Assembly (NCBI GenBank): GCA_020628865.1
Contig: JAHDEJ010000024.1
Coordinates: 24,376-88,375 of the forward strand
Source of the DNA: Acidimicrobiales bacterium
GTDB lineage: Bacteria; Actinomycetota; Acidimicrobiia; Acidimicrobiales; SHLQ01
Length of the DNA: 64,000 nt
Reading direction: 5' to 3'
Below the pieces are notes generated by a model. It did not search any database, was not told where the DNA came from, and worked only from the letters and a program-made list of their open reading frames with translations. Shown here piece after piece: positions 1 through 9,057 of the stretch (position 1 is its first letter; the number at the start of each line of letters is the position of its first letter). The position numbers and the translations under genes were made by a program.

Positions 1-1307
1 GCCGGGAGGACTACGACCAGCTCGTGGCCGACCTCATCGCCTTTCTCGACGGCGAGACGGACGACGTCGTGGACGATCTCGAAGGCCGGATGCGGGAGGC
101 CGCCGAGAACTACGAGTTCGAGCTGGCCGCCCGATTGCGGGACCAGTTGGGGTCGGTGCGCAAGGCGATCGAGAAGCAGCAGATGGTCGGTAGCCGTGAG
201 GACGACTACGACATCATCGGGATCCACGATGACGAGCTCGAGGCGGCGGTGCAGATCTTCTTCGTGCGCCGCGGTCGGGTGGTTGGGCGGCGTGGCTTCA
301 TCGTGGACAAGGTCGAGGATCTGGCCGATGGGGAGCTGATCGATCGCATCCTCGAGGGCGTGTATTCGGAAGAACCGGCGGTTGGCTACCCCAAGCTGGT
401 GCTCGTGCCGTCGGACAGCTCCGACCCAGAGCTCTATGCCGCCTGGCTGGGGGAGCTGCGGGGGAGCGGTGTCGAGCTGCGGGTCCCGCAGCGGGGCGAC
501 AAGCGGGCCCTGTTGGAGACGGTGACCCGCAATGCACAGGAGGCTTTCAACCGCCATCGTCTGAAGCGGGCGTCAGACCACAACAGCCGATCTCGGGCGT
601 TGAACGAGCTGCAGGAGTACCTGGGGTTGGACGACGCGCCGTTGCGCATCGAGTGCTACGACATGAGCCACATCCAGGGAAGCGACTACGTGGGTTCGAT
701 GGTCGTCGTGGAGGACGGCTTGCCGAAGAAGTCGGACTATCGCCGATTCAAGATCAAGACGGTCGACGGCAACAACGACTTTGCGGCGATGGCCGAGGTG
801 CTGGAGCGCCGGCTCACGAACTATCTCGCCGATCGGGAACGTCCGGTCGAGGAGCGGGGCAAGTTTGCGTATCCGCCGAACCTGATCGTGGTCGATGGCG
901 GCAAGGGCCAGCTGTCCTCGTCGTTGGCGGTGCTCGAGGAACTCGGCCTGGTGGACGAGATCCCGATCGTGTCGCTGGCCAAGCAGTTCGAAGAGGTCTA
1001 CGTGCCGGGCAAGTCGGACCCGATTCGGATTCCCCGCCAGTCCGAGGCCCTGTACCTGTTGCAGCGGTTGCGGGACGAGTCCCATCGCTTCGCGATCACC
1101 TATCACCGGCAGTTGCGGGGCAAACGGATGACGGCGTCGGCCCTCGACGGGGTCACGGGCCTGGGGCCAACGCGCAAGACTCGGCTGGTGAAGGAGTTCG
1201 GCGGGGTCAACGCCGTGAAGAAGGCTTCGAAAGAGGAGCTCCTGTCGCTGTCGTGGCTACCGGACGACGTGGCGAACAACGTGTGGGACCACCTCCACGC
1301 GCCGTGA
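1..1307 (+). CDS. uvrC: UvrABC excinuclease subunit C, 3' part
   Basis: UvrC makes the dual incisions in nucleotide excision repair. Only the C-terminal part is visible: the reading frame is open from the first base, so the start lies upstream and the GTG at 24 is internal. In order there are a UVR domain (acidic then basic helices, around nt 75-185), the RNase-H-like endonuclease core with IECYDMSHIQG and NLIVVDGGKGQL, and a C-terminal helix-hairpin-helix region (ALDGVTGLGPTRKTRLVKEF). In many actinobacteria uvrC precedes rapZ and the glycolytic genes, and that order is kept here with two extra genes between. Confidence 0.97.
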   Translation, partial: REDYDQLVADLIAFLDGETDDVVDDLEGRMREAAENYEFELAARLRDQLGSVRKAIEKQQMVGSREDDYDIIGIHDDELEAAVQIFFVRRGRVVGRRGFIVDKVEDLADGELIDRILEGVYSEEPAVGYPKLVLVPSDSSDPELYAAWLGELRGSGVELRVPQRGDKRALLETVTRNAQEAFNRHRLKRASDHNSRSRALNELQEYLGLDDAPLRIECYDMSHIQGSDYVGSMVVVEDGLPKKSDYRRFKIKTVDGNNDFAAMAEVLERRLTNYLADRERPVEERGKFAYPPNLIVVDGGKGQLSSSLAVLEELGLVDEIPIVSLAKQFEEVYVPGKSDPIRIPRQSEALYLLQRLRDESHRFAITYHRQLRGKRMTASALDGVTGLGPTRKTRLVKEFGGVNAVKKASKEELLSLSWLPDDVANNVWDHLHAP

Positions 1308-1411
1308 CGACGGCGGCATGAAATGCCACCACGCGCCCGATCCGTCGCCCGCTACGTCCGCGCGGCGGTTGTCATGAGTACCATCGTGGCGATGGAGAGG
1401 GCCGACCGCGC

Positions 1412-3586
1412 ATGAGCGAAGCCAACGAGGTGGGATCTGACGCGGGCGACGCGTCGGAACAGCCGCTGTCGCCGTCGTCCGACAGCGCCGGAGAGACCCG
1501 TTGGGAGCAGCGTTCCGGGTGGATCGCCGAGACGGCCGAACCCGCTGCTTCGACGCCTCCGGTCGCGCCGCCGCCCACCCGTCCGGTGCGGACGCGGTCT
1601 CGAATCGTTGCCGCCGCCACCGGTGAATCCACCGACCCGACGCCCGTCCGGCCAGCGGCGGCCACCGCCGACAACGGCGCCGATGCCTCGATCGATCTGA
1701 CGACGCCCACGCCGCCGGCGTTGCCGCCGCCCATCGGGGGTCATCCGGCCGATCCGACGCCCGAGCTCGTCGATCTCCGGTCGCACGAGGTGCGGTCCTT
1801 GCTCGAAGACGGAGTGAGCACTGCCTCGGAGACCGACGCGTCGCCTTCCGGTCCCGGCTCTCCTGCGCCTTCGGCATCGCCGGTGTCGCAGAAGTGGGGC
1901 GCGAGCCGTCCGGCGGCAACGGTGGAGCCGTCTCCGGTTCGCATCGAGGAGCCGGTTCCCGAATCGAAGTACGGGCCGTCGTTGGTGTCGCTGTCCGACG
2001 CGACCGATCCCGGTCTGCTGCTCACGCCGGTTCTGGCTCCCACGCCCGACCCGGAACCTGAAGTCGTGCCGGCTCCGTCGGTCCCGTCCGCCGCTCTTTC
2101 TGAGGAGCAGGTGGAAGAGGTCCGATCGCAGGACAGCCCGGACGAATCCGAAGCCGCAGCGGCCTCCGCTGCGGCGGTGCCGTCGACCCGGCCCGGTGGT
2201 CCGACCACCACCGGCGACCGCCCGAAGCCGGGGCCTCGCCCGACCGGCGAGCCGGTCACGTCGAAGTTCGGCATGGCGCCGGTTCCCATGGAACCGACCC
2301 CGCCGGAAGCCGGAGCGGACGTTCCGCCCGCCGAGGTCGCAACCCGTTCGCTCGCCCCGGTCGGTGGGCCACCGGCCACCATCGAAAACGAGAGCTCCGG
2401 GAATTCCCGTCTGCTGACCTCGGGGCTCTTCATCGTTGCGCTTGCGCTGTCCGTGGCCGCCGGCATCCTCGGAGCGCTCTGGCAGCGGGAGCGTTCGACC
2501 AACGAGGACCTTCGAGCCGAGATGGTTGCCTTGGCCGAGGCAGACCCGAACGAGGCGGCCGACATCGAAGCGCTCCTCGATCAGAACCGGACGCTCGAGC
2601 TGCAGAATCAGGAATTGCAGCGGGAGCGGGACGAACTGCAGACGCTGGTCGCTCCGGTTCCGGAGGGGCGCATCAGCGAGATCGACGTGCCGTTCGTCCC
2701 GGCCCAGGTCGACGAGTTCCGCGATCGGTTGATCGCCGTCGATGCAAATGGCGAGTACGCAGTGTGGGGTACCGGCGTGGCCGGCGGCATCACGGACTCC
2801 GGCACGGTCGCCGGACCGCCGTCGAGCATGTTCGCCCACCGGGACAACGCCTGGATCGCAACCGAACAGGGCGGCATCGAGGTCATCTCGCTCATCGACG
2901 GCAGCGACGTGCTGGCGATCGCCACCGCCGAGGTGTCGCTGATCGTGCCGAGCAGCCGAACCGTGTGGAGCTTCGTGCCCGGGAGCCGGGAGCTTCGGCG
3001 CCACCGGGAGACCAATGGAAACGTGCGGGCGACGGTGACGCTGCCGGTCGAGATTCGTGAGCTGTCTTCGGGAGCCGGTGCCATTTGGGCGTTGGGCGAG
3101 GACGGCCTCGTCTACCGGGTGAACACGGCCGATCTGACGGTTGCGCCGATTCCGGCCGGTCAGGAAGTGGTGAGCATCGCCGCAGGCACGGATGCGCTGT
3201 GGGCGCTGTCGGCGGCGGACGGTTCGCTGCGTCGGGTCGATGCGGTTTCGGGCGAGGTGCTGGTGACGGTTCCGGTTGGCCGGGACCCGATCGCCGTCGA
3301 GTTCTCTGGCGAGTCGGTGTGGGTGGCGCTTCGGTCGGGCGAGACGCTCATCGAGGTCGACACCCGGACGGCCGCAGTCGTTTCGCGCACGTCGTTGCCG
3401 GGCGTTCCCCTCGATGTGACGTCGGGGAGCACCGGTGTGCTCGTGACGCTCGAGGGCGATGTGCCGTTGGTTCGTGTTGCCTCGATCGGTGGCGATGAGG
3501 CGACGACCCTGTTGGAGAGCGATGCCGAAGCAGCCGGGGACGATGCGGCTGCTGACGGCACCGAGGATGCTGCGACCGACGGGTGA
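1412..3586 (+). CDS. Single-pass membrane protein with proline-rich cytoplasmic part and propeller-like exterior
   Basis: The 724-residue product is unrecognised as a named family. Residues 1-330 are Pro/Ala/Ser-rich and look disordered. One hydrophobic segment lies at about residues 334-357 (LLTSGLFIVALALSVAAG). It is followed by a short coiled coil (about 387-414, rich in Gln, Glu and Leu) and a region of short repeating strands with WALGEDG, LWALSAADG and VWVALRSG motifs that resembles a beta-propeller. The predicted topology is N-in, propeller outside. The ATG at 1412 is preceded by GGAGAGG at 1394-1400. It could be a sensor or a surface scaffold; no catalytic motif is visible. Confidence 0.75.
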   Translation: MSEANEVGSDAGDASEQPLSPSSDSAGETRWEQRSGWIAETAEPAASTPPVAPPPTRPVRTRSRIVAAATGESTDPTPVRPAAATADNGADASIDLTTPTPPALPPPIGGHPADPTPELVDLRSHEVRSLLEDGVSTASETDASPSGPGSPAPSASPVSQKWGASRPAATVEPSPVRIEEPVPESKYGPSLVSLSDATDPGLLLTPVLAPTPDPEPEVVPAPSVPSAALSEEQVEEVRSQDSPDESEAAAASAAAVPSTRPGGPTTTGDRPKPGPRPTGEPVTSKFGMAPVPMEPTPPEAGADVPPAEVATRSLAPVGGPPATIENESSGNSRLLTSGLFIVALALSVAAGILGALWQRERSTNEDLRAEMVALAEADPNEAADIEALLDQNRTLELQNQELQRERDELQTLVAPVPEGRISEIDVPFVPAQVDEFRDRLIAVDANGEYAVWGTGVAGGITDSGTVAGPPSSMFAHRDNAWIATEQGGIEVISLIDGSDVLAIATAEVSLIVPSSRTVWSFVPGSRELRRHRETNGNVRATVTLPVEIRELSSGAGAIWALGEDGLVYRVNTADLTVAPIPAGQEVVSIAAGTDALWALSAADGSLRRVDAVSGEVLVTVPVGRDPIAVEFSGESVWVALRSGETLIEVDTRTAAVVSRTSLPGVPLDVTSGSTGVLVTLEGDVPLVRVASIGGDEATTLLESDAEAAGDDAAADGTEDAATDG

Positions 3587-3607
3587 CCGCTCGCGTCGTT
3601 GCCGGCG

Positions 3608-4387
3608 ATGATGTCTGACGAACCGGGGCAGAAGCCGAGCGCGCTCGACGGCTTGCGCGAGGGCGGCGCCGACGCGCTCTGGGAAACGCACGCCGACTGG
3701 TGGCAGGACGAGTTCACCGACGGGGCCGACCCGGAGTACGAGGAGCAGATTCTTCCCCTCGCTGCCCAGTTGTTGCAGGGCCACGAGCGCATTCTCGACC
3801 TCGGTGCGGGGGAGGGGCAGATCGCCCGCTTGGCGTCGCGGGCGGGGTCTTCGGTGGTCGGGGTGGATCCGACGTGGGCGCAGATGGCCGAAGCGCACAA
3901 CCGTGGCGGCGGGCCGGCGTACGCGCAGGCGCCGGCTTCGAGCCTGCCGTTTCCGGATGCGTCGTTCGATGCGGTGGTTGCCTGCCTGGTGTTCGAGCAC
4001 ATCGATCCGCTGGAGCCGGCGGTCGAGGAGGTGGCCCGGGTGCTGCGTCCGGGTGGCCGTTTTGCGTTCTTCTTGAACCATCCGCTGCTGCAGACGCCGG
4101 GCAGTGGTTGGGTGGACGACCACATCATGGAGCCGCCGGAGCAGTACTGGCGGATCGGTGAGTATCTGCAGGAGTCGGCGAATGTGGAGGAGGTGCGCAA
4201 GGACGTGTTCATCCCGTTCGTGCACCGGCCGCTGCATCGCTACATCAACACGTTGGCGGCGAACGATCTCCTCGTGCGCGAGTTCCACGAGCCGCCGCCT
4301 CCGCCCGGTTTCCTGGACCAGTCACCCTGGTATTCGGCCGCCTGGGCCATCCCCCGTCTCCTCGTCCTCGTCTGCGAACGCGCCTGA
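3608..4387 (+). CDS. SAM-dependent methyltransferase (Methyltransf_11 type)
   Basis: This is a class I methyltransferase. Motif I is ILDLGAGEGQIARLA near residue 61, followed by the acidic ribose-binding position in VVGVDPTW, a DAVVACLVFEHI motif, and the post-motif RVLRPGGRFAFF. The substrate is unknown. The C-terminal third (PPPPPGFLDQSPWYSAAWAIPRLL) carries no further domain that I recognise. The frame is open from a TTG at 3599, but ATG codons at 3608 and 3611 are the better starts. It lies 21 nt after the membrane protein gene and is probably co-transcribed with it. Confidence 0.85.
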   Translation: MMSDEPGQKPSALDGLREGGADALWETHADWWQDEFTDGADPEYEEQILPLAAQLLQGHERILDLGAGEGQIARLASRAGSSVVGVDPTWAQMAEAHNRGGGPAYAQAPASSLPFPDASFDAVVACLVFEHIDPLEPAVEEVARVLRPGGRFAFFLNHPLLQTPGSGWVDDHIMEPPEQYWRIGEYLQESANVEEVRKDVFIPFVHRPLHRYINTLAANDLLVREFHEPPPPPGFLDQSPWYSAAWAIPRLLVLVCERA

Positions 4388-4393
4388 CCCATC

Positions 4394-4552
4394 AAAGGTG
4401 CCTGGCACCTAGGAGGCGCTGAGGTGCCTGGCACCTTTCGGTGCAAAAGGTGCCAGGCCTGTTCGTGGAATCGTTGAATTCACGGGGTTTTCGTGAACGG
4501 AGCGTGAAAGGTGCCTGGCACCTAACGGGGGTTTAGGTGCCAGGCACCTTTG
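4394..4552. repeat. Cluster of palindromic 15-mers AGGTGCC(T/A)GGCACCT
   Basis: Four complete copies of AGGTGCCTGGCACCT or its complement lie at 4396-4410, 4422-4436, 4509-4523 and 4535-4549. A truncated copy starts at 4448. Each is a palindrome apart from its central base, and most are flanked by short A or T runs (AAAGG...CCTTT). They form two close pairs separated by about 70 bases. This is the whole gap between the methyltransferase gene and rapZ. Each copy could fold as a short hairpin in RNA or act as a protein site. The spacing is irregular, so it is not a CRISPR array. Confidence 0.9.
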
Positions 4553-4591
4553 GGGGAGGCGTTTGGTGGGGTGGGGAATTAGGGTTGGGTC

Positions 4592-5455
4592 ATGAGCGAG
4601 TTCGTGGTGATCACCGGCAACTCCGGCGCGGGGCGGTCGCACGCGGCGAACGTGCTGGAAGACCTCGGCTGGTTCGTGATCGACAATCTGCCGCCGTCGC
4701 TCATCTCCAAGGTGCGCGAGCTTGCGGAAGCGCCCGGCTCCACCTTCTCGAACGTGGCACTTGCGGTGCCTGCCGGTCCGGCGATCGATGAGCTCATGGG
4801 CGCGATCCAGGAGCTGGATGCGTCCGGCTCCCGGGTCCGCATCCTGTTTCTCGAGGCGAACAGCGAAACGCTGGTCCGCCGGTACGAGTCGACCCGGCGC
4901 CGTCATCCGTTCGGCGACATGGGCCTGGCCGCTGCGATCGACGGCGAACGGGCTGCGCTGGCCACCGTGAAGGCGGAGGCCGACGTGGTGATCGACACGT
5001 CCGACCTGAACGTGCACCAGTTGCGTGACCGTCTGGTGGACATGTTCGGGACGGAGTCGCCGTCGGGCGGGATGACCACCAAGGTCGTGTCGTTCGGGTA
5101 CAAGCACGGTCTGCCCCGAGATGTGGATCTCGTGATCGACTGCCGGTTCCTGCCAAACCCGCATTGGATCGAAGAGCTGCGCCCGCAGACCGGGGTGGAT
5201 GCTCCGGTGGCCGAGTACGTGCTGGGCCAGCCGATCACGGCGACGTTCCTCGAACGGATTGAGCGACTGCTGGGCCTGATCATGCCGGCGTACGTGGTCG
5301 AGGGGAAGAGCTATCTGACGGTGGCGTTCGGCTGTACGGGCGGGCAGCACCGCTCTGTGGCGATCGCCGAAGCGGTGGCCGAGATTCTGGAGCGGATCGG
5401 TCATGAACCGACGGTGCAGCATCGTGACATCAGCAAGGCGAGCCTCATCGGCTGA
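4592..5455 (+). CDS. rapZ: RNase adapter / nucleotide-binding protein RapZ (YvcJ family)
   Basis: This is a P-loop ATP/GTP-binding protein of 287 residues, the usual length. In enterobacteria RapZ controls glucosamine-6-phosphate synthase through small RNAs; in Gram-positives YvcJ has a less clear role. The Walker A motif is GNSGAGRS (residues 9-16), with Arg in place of the usual Lys, a form I recall from actinobacterial members. WFVIDNLPPSL, DLVIDCRFLPNPHW and the C-terminal GCTGGQHRSV signature are all present. The neighbours usually found beside it, yvcK and whiA, are not between it and gap. Confidence 0.95.
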   Translation: MSEFVVITGNSGAGRSHAANVLEDLGWFVIDNLPPSLISKVRELAEAPGSTFSNVALAVPAGPAIDELMGAIQELDASGSRVRILFLEANSETLVRRYESTRRRHPFGDMGLAAAIDGERAALATVKAEADVVIDTSDLNVHQLRDRLVDMFGTESPSGGMTTKVVSFGYKHGLPRDVDLVIDCRFLPNPHWIEELRPQTGVDAPVAEYVLGQPITATFLERIERLLGLIMPAYVVEGKSYLTVAFGCTGGQHRSVAIAEAVAEILERIGHEPTVQHRDISKASLIG

Positions 5456-5616
5456 TTTGGGGAGCGATGGCCCATCGTTTCCTGTGATGGCCCTCTGAAA
5501 CCCCTCACGAACTCGTGATAATCGTGGGTTTTCGCAACATGTTCGGGCAGTGTTGAAGGGAAAGACAACCCCTCCAGCACCAGCAACGTGTCCGTTGCGA
5601 AAGGATCCTGATCCAC

Positions 5617-6681
5617 ATGACCGTTCGTGTCGCCATCAATGGTTTTGGCCGTATCGGCCGCAACTTCCTCCGCGCCGCCAAGGCCACCAACGCCAAGATC
5701 GACTTCGTCGCCGTCAACGACCTCGGTGACATCGCCACCATGGCGCACCTCCTCAAGAACGACTCCGTGCACGGCCGCTACGACGGCAAGGTGTCGGCCG
5801 GCAAGACCGAGCTGCGCGTCGACGGCGACAAGATCAAGGTCTTCTCCGAGCGCAACCCCGCCGACCTGCCTTGGGCCGACCTTGGCATCGACGTGGTCAT
5901 CGAGTCGACCGGCGTGTTCCGCACCAAGGAGACCGCTGGCGCTCACCTCGATGCTGGTGCCCGCAAGGTCATCATCTCGGCCCCGGCCAGCTGCGACGCC
6001 ACCTTCGTGGTCGGCGTGAACGATGGCGACTACAACCCGAACAAGCACGACGTCGTGTCGAACGCCTCCTGCACCACGAACTGCCTCGCCCCGATGGCGA
6101 AGGTGCTCGACGATGCCTTCGGTCTCGAGAACGCTCTCATGACCACCGGTCACGGGTACACCGGCGATCAGGCGCTGGTCGACGGCCCGCACTCGGATCT
6201 CCGTCGTGCCCGTGCCGCCGCCGTGAACATCGTGCCGACGACGACCGGCGCCGCCCGTGCGACCGGCCTGGTGCTGCCCAAGCTGAACGGCAAGCTCGAC
6301 GGCATGGCCCTGCGGGTGCCGATTCCTGACGGTTCCATCACCGATCTCACCGCCGTGCTGAAGAAGCCGGCCACCGAAGAGCAGATCAACGCTGCCTTCA
6401 AGGCCGCAGCGAGCAAGGGTCCGCTGGCCAAGGTCCTCGACTACACCGAGGAGCCCCTCGTGTCGTCCGACATCGTCGGCCGTGGCGCTTCCTGCATCTT
6501 CGATTCGGGCCTCACCATGTCCATGGGCACGCTCGTGAAGGTGGCCGGCTGGTACGACAACGAGATGGGCTACTCGACCCGCCTCGTCGACCTCACCAAG
6601 ATCGTCGCCACCAAGAAGGCTCCGGCCAAGAAGAAGGCCGCTGCCAAGAAGCCGGCCAAGCGCGCCGCCGCCAAGAAGTAG
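5617..6681 (+). CDS. gap: Glyceraldehyde-3-phosphate dehydrogenase, type I, with a Lys/Ala-rich tail
   Basis: The enzyme oxidises and phosphorylates glyceraldehyde 3-phosphate with NAD(P). The Rossmann start INGFGRIGRNFLRA, the active-site SNASCTTNCLAP (Cys152) and His179 (TTGHGYTGDQ) are intact, as is WYDNEMGYSTRLVDL near the end. The family normally ends soon after DLTKIVA, near residue 332. Here about 22 further residues follow, almost all Lys, Ala and Pro, like a histone-H1 tail. A ribosome site GAAAGGA lies at 5599-5605. It heads the gap-pgk-tpiA-secG block. Confidence 0.97.
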   Translation: MTVRVAINGFGRIGRNFLRAAKATNAKIDFVAVNDLGDIATMAHLLKNDSVHGRYDGKVSAGKTELRVDGDKIKVFSERNPADLPWADLGIDVVIESTGVFRTKETAGAHLDAGARKVIISAPASCDATFVVGVNDGDYNPNKHDVVSNASCTTNCLAPMAKVLDDAFGLENALMTTGHGYTGDQALVDGPHSDLRRARAAAVNIVPTTTGAARATGLVLPKLNGKLDGMALRVPIPDGSITDLTAVLKKPATEEQINAAFKAAASKGPLAKVLDYTEEPLVSSDIVGRGASCIFDSGLTMSMGTLVKVAGWYDNEMGYSTRLVDLTKIVATKKAPAKKKAAAKKPAKRAAAKK

Positions 6682-6692
6682 CACTGCTTGTG

Positions 6693-6718
6693 GGCCCTGG
6701 CCGTTGGTGGCCAGGGCC
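6693..6718 (+). terminator. GC-rich hairpin after gap (possible terminator or processing site)
   Basis: GGCCCTGGCC (6693-6702) and its exact complement GGCCAGGGCC (6709-6718) form a 10-bp stem with the six-base loop GTTGGT. No T-tract follows, as is common for actinobacterial hairpin terminators. It could terminate part of the gap transcripts or set the gap/pgk ratio. Confidence 0.6.
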
Positions 6719-6797
6719 GCACAGGGCCCGTCGATCGGGCCGGTAGGATCGGGGCGCAACTCCACCCGCCGGTCGAACCAGAAGGCAGTCACCACCC

Positions 6798-7934
6798 GTG
6801 AGTCCAGTACCGCAGCTCGAGGATCTGGGGGACGTCGCCGGCAAGCGCGTCCTCGTCCGCACCGACTTCAACGTGCCGTTGAACGGCACCGAGATCACCG
6901 ACGATCTTCGCATTCGTGCCGCCCTCCCAACATTGCGTTGGTTGCAGGAGCGGGGTGCCGAGGTCACGGCGATGAGCCACCTCGGCCGTCCGAAGGGTGA
7001 GCCGAACCCGGAGTACGACATCGAGCCGGTGCGCCAGCATCTGGAGTCGTTGCTTCCGGGCGTGAAGCTGCTCGACAACCTGCGGTTCGATCCGGGCGAG
7101 ACCGCCAACGATCCGGCGTTCGTGCAGAAGCTGATCGAGGGGCAGGACCTGTACGTGAACGACGCGTTCGGCGCGTCGCATCGTGCCCATGCGTCCATCG
7201 TCGGCCCGCCGCAGCATCTTCCCGGTGCTGCCGGCCGTCTGCTGGCGAAAGAGGTCGAGATTCTGGGTGGTGTCCGAGACAGCGCCCGCAAGCCGTTCGT
7301 GGCGATCATGGGCGGCTCGAAGGTGTCGGACAAGGTGGCGATCATCGAAGCGCTGTCCGAGCGGGTGGACGAGCTGTTGATCGGCGGCGGCATGGCGTTC
7401 ACGTTCTTCGCAGCACAGGGTCATTCCGTGGGCAACTCGCTGCTCGAGGAGTCCATGGTGGACTACTGCGCCGAGCTGTTGGCCAGCGATCGTCCGATCC
7501 GCCTTCCGCACGACACCACGGCGCTCGGCCCTGGCGGCCAGTTGTTCGACCCGGACGCTGGGGGAGATGTGCGCCAGATGGGCACCAGCATCCCGGATGG
7601 CTGGATGGGTGTGGACATCGGCCCGGGTACGGCGTCGGAGTACATGGAGATCGTGCACGACGCAGCGACGATCCTCTGGAACGGCCCGGTGGGTGTGTTC
7701 GAGGATCCGCGGTTCGAGGCCGGGACGAAGACGTTGGCCATGGCTGTGGCGGAGTCTCGTGGCTTCAGCGTGGTCGGCGGCGGCGATTCTGCTGCGGCGG
7801 CCAAGCAGTTCGGCGTGGACGTCGACATGGATCATGTGAGCACCGGCGGCGGAGCGTCGCTGGAGCTGCTGGAGAAGGGCGATCTGCCCGGCTTGGCAGC
7901 ACTACGAGGTGAATTCTCAGAAGGGGGCCAATGA
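6798..7934 (+). CDS. pgk: Phosphoglycerate kinase
   Basis: The enzyme transfers the acyl phosphate of 1,3-bisphosphoglycerate to ADP in glycolysis. Visible motifs are VLVRTDFNVPL, MSHLGRPKG, the phosphate and nucleotide loop GGSKVSDKVAIIEAL, LIGGGMAFTF, and the late glycine-rich GGGDSAAAAKQFG. At 378 residues it is slightly shorter than the usual 390-400. The start is the GTG at 6798. The stop overlaps the first tpiA codons (ATGA at 7931-7934), so the two genes are translationally coupled. Confidence 0.97.
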   Translation: MSPVPQLEDLGDVAGKRVLVRTDFNVPLNGTEITDDLRIRAALPTLRWLQERGAEVTAMSHLGRPKGEPNPEYDIEPVRQHLESLLPGVKLLDNLRFDPGETANDPAFVQKLIEGQDLYVNDAFGASHRAHASIVGPPQHLPGAAGRLLAKEVEILGGVRDSARKPFVAIMGGSKVSDKVAIIEALSERVDELLIGGGMAFTFFAAQGHSVGNSLLEESMVDYCAELLASDRPIRLPHDTTALGPGGQLFDPDAGGDVRQMGTSIPDGWMGVDIGPGTASEYMEIVHDAATILWNGPVGVFEDPRFEAGTKTLAMAVAESRGFSVVGGGDSAAAAKQFGVDVDMDHVSTGGGASLELLEKGDLPGLAALRGEFSEGGQ

Positions 7935-8710
7935 TGGCCGATCGCAAGCCGCTCATCAGCGGCAATTGGAAGATGAACCAGAACCACTTCGAGGCGATTC
8001 AGCTCGTCCAGAAGTTGTCGTATGCGTTGACGAAGGACGACATCACGGCGGTCGACGTGTCGATCCATCCGCCGTTCACGGACCTGCGTTCGGTGCAGAC
8101 CGTGCTCGAAGCCGACAAGATCCCGATCGCCCTCGGCGCCCAGAACTGCCACTGGGAGGCCAGCGGTGCGTTCACGGGCGAGGTGTCGCCGGCGATGCTG
8201 CAGAAGCTCAACGTGAGCTACGTGATCTGCGGTCACTCCGAGCGTCGCCAACTCTTCGGCGAGACGAACGAGGACGTCAACAAGAAGGTCAAGGCGATCC
8301 TCAAGCACGAGATGACGCCGATCATGGCGTGCGGCGAGACGCTCGAGCAGCGTGAGTCGGGCGAGATGGAGGACCACATCGTGGATCAGGTCCTCGAGGG
8401 TCTGGCCGGTGTGAAGAAGGACGCGGTGGGCGGCCTGGTGATCGCCTACGAGCCGATCTGGGCCATTGGCACGGGCATGACGGCCACGCCGGACGATGCC
8501 CAGCAGATGTGTGCGTTCATCCGCCAGACGGTGGAGGAGAAGTTCGGTGCTGCGGCGGCGAAGGCCGTGCGCATCCAGTACGGAGGCTCGGTGAAGCCGG
8601 GTACCGCTCCGGAGCTGATGAACCAGCCGGACATCGACGGTGCACTGATCGGTGGGGCGTCGCTTTCGGCCGAGGACTTCGCGCACTGCATTCAGTACCG
8701 GCTTCGCTAA
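7931..8710 (+). CDS. tpiA: Triosephosphate isomerase
   Basis: The enzyme interconverts dihydroxyacetone phosphate and glyceraldehyde 3-phosphate. ISGNWKMN with the catalytic Lys, the catalytic His in YVICGHSERR, the catalytic Glu in AYEPIWAIGTG and the phosphate-binding IQYGGSVKP and GALIGGASL are all present. Two ATG codons are in tandem (7931 and 7934). The run AAGGGGG just upstream, inside pgk, serves as the ribosome site. The length of 259 residues is normal. Confidence 0.97.
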   Translation: MMADRKPLISGNWKMNQNHFEAIQLVQKLSYALTKDDITAVDVSIHPPFTDLRSVQTVLEADKIPIALGAQNCHWEASGAFTGEVSPAMLQKLNVSYVICGHSERRQLFGETNEDVNKKVKAILKHEMTPIMACGETLEQRESGEMEDHIVDQVLEGLAGVKKDAVGGLVIAYEPIWAIGTGMTATPDDAQQMCAFIRQTVEEKFGAAAAKAVRIQYGGSVKPGTAPELMNQPDIDGALIGGASLSAEDFAHCIQYRLR

Positions 8711-8737
8711 CCTGTACTGGCTGAAGGAGACATTGCG

Positions 8738-8971
8738 ATGTTCTGGGTAGTTCTTGTAATCCATGTGCTGTTGGGTCTCGGCCTGATCTTCCTCGTGCTG
8801 CTGCACAGCGGCAAGGGTGGCGGCCTGTCCGACATGTTCGGTGGTGGCGCCGGTGCGGCGTCCGCCGGATCGACGGTGGTCGAGCAGAACCTGAACCGCA
8901 TGACGATCCTTGTCGCCGTGGCGTTCACGTTCACGACGATTGCGTTGGCGCTGCTGTTCGACTTCGGCTGA
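8738..8971 (+). CDS. secG: Preprotein translocase subunit SecG
   Basis: This is the small membrane subunit of the SecYEG channel. The 77 residues hold two hydrophobic helices (about 2-22 and 55-74) around the family loop VLLHSGKGGGLSDMFGGG. A good ribosome site, GAAGGAGA, ends 8 nt before the ATG. It follows tpiA by 27 nt, the common actinobacterial order. Confidence 0.95.
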   Translation: MFWVVLVIHVLLGLGLIFLVLLHSGKGGGLSDMFGGGAGAASAGSTVVEQNLNRMTILVAVAFTFTTIALALLFDFG

Positions 8972-9057
8972 CGCCGAGTCATCTCTGCGTCCCCCGTTTG
9001 CGTGTGATCTGACGCGCAGATTCAATCGCCTGACCCTCGTGCCGATGGGCACGGGTC

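Noticed and set aside
1352..4288. 978-residue minus-strand frame opposite two plus-strand genes
   Set aside because: It is rich in Arg, His and Pro with no domain, and lies antisense to well-supported genes. It is a high-G+C shadow frame.
4394..4552. Possible CRISPR array at the palindrome cluster
   Set aside because: Only four 15-base units, with spacers of 11, 72 and 11 bases, variable orientation and no cas genes.
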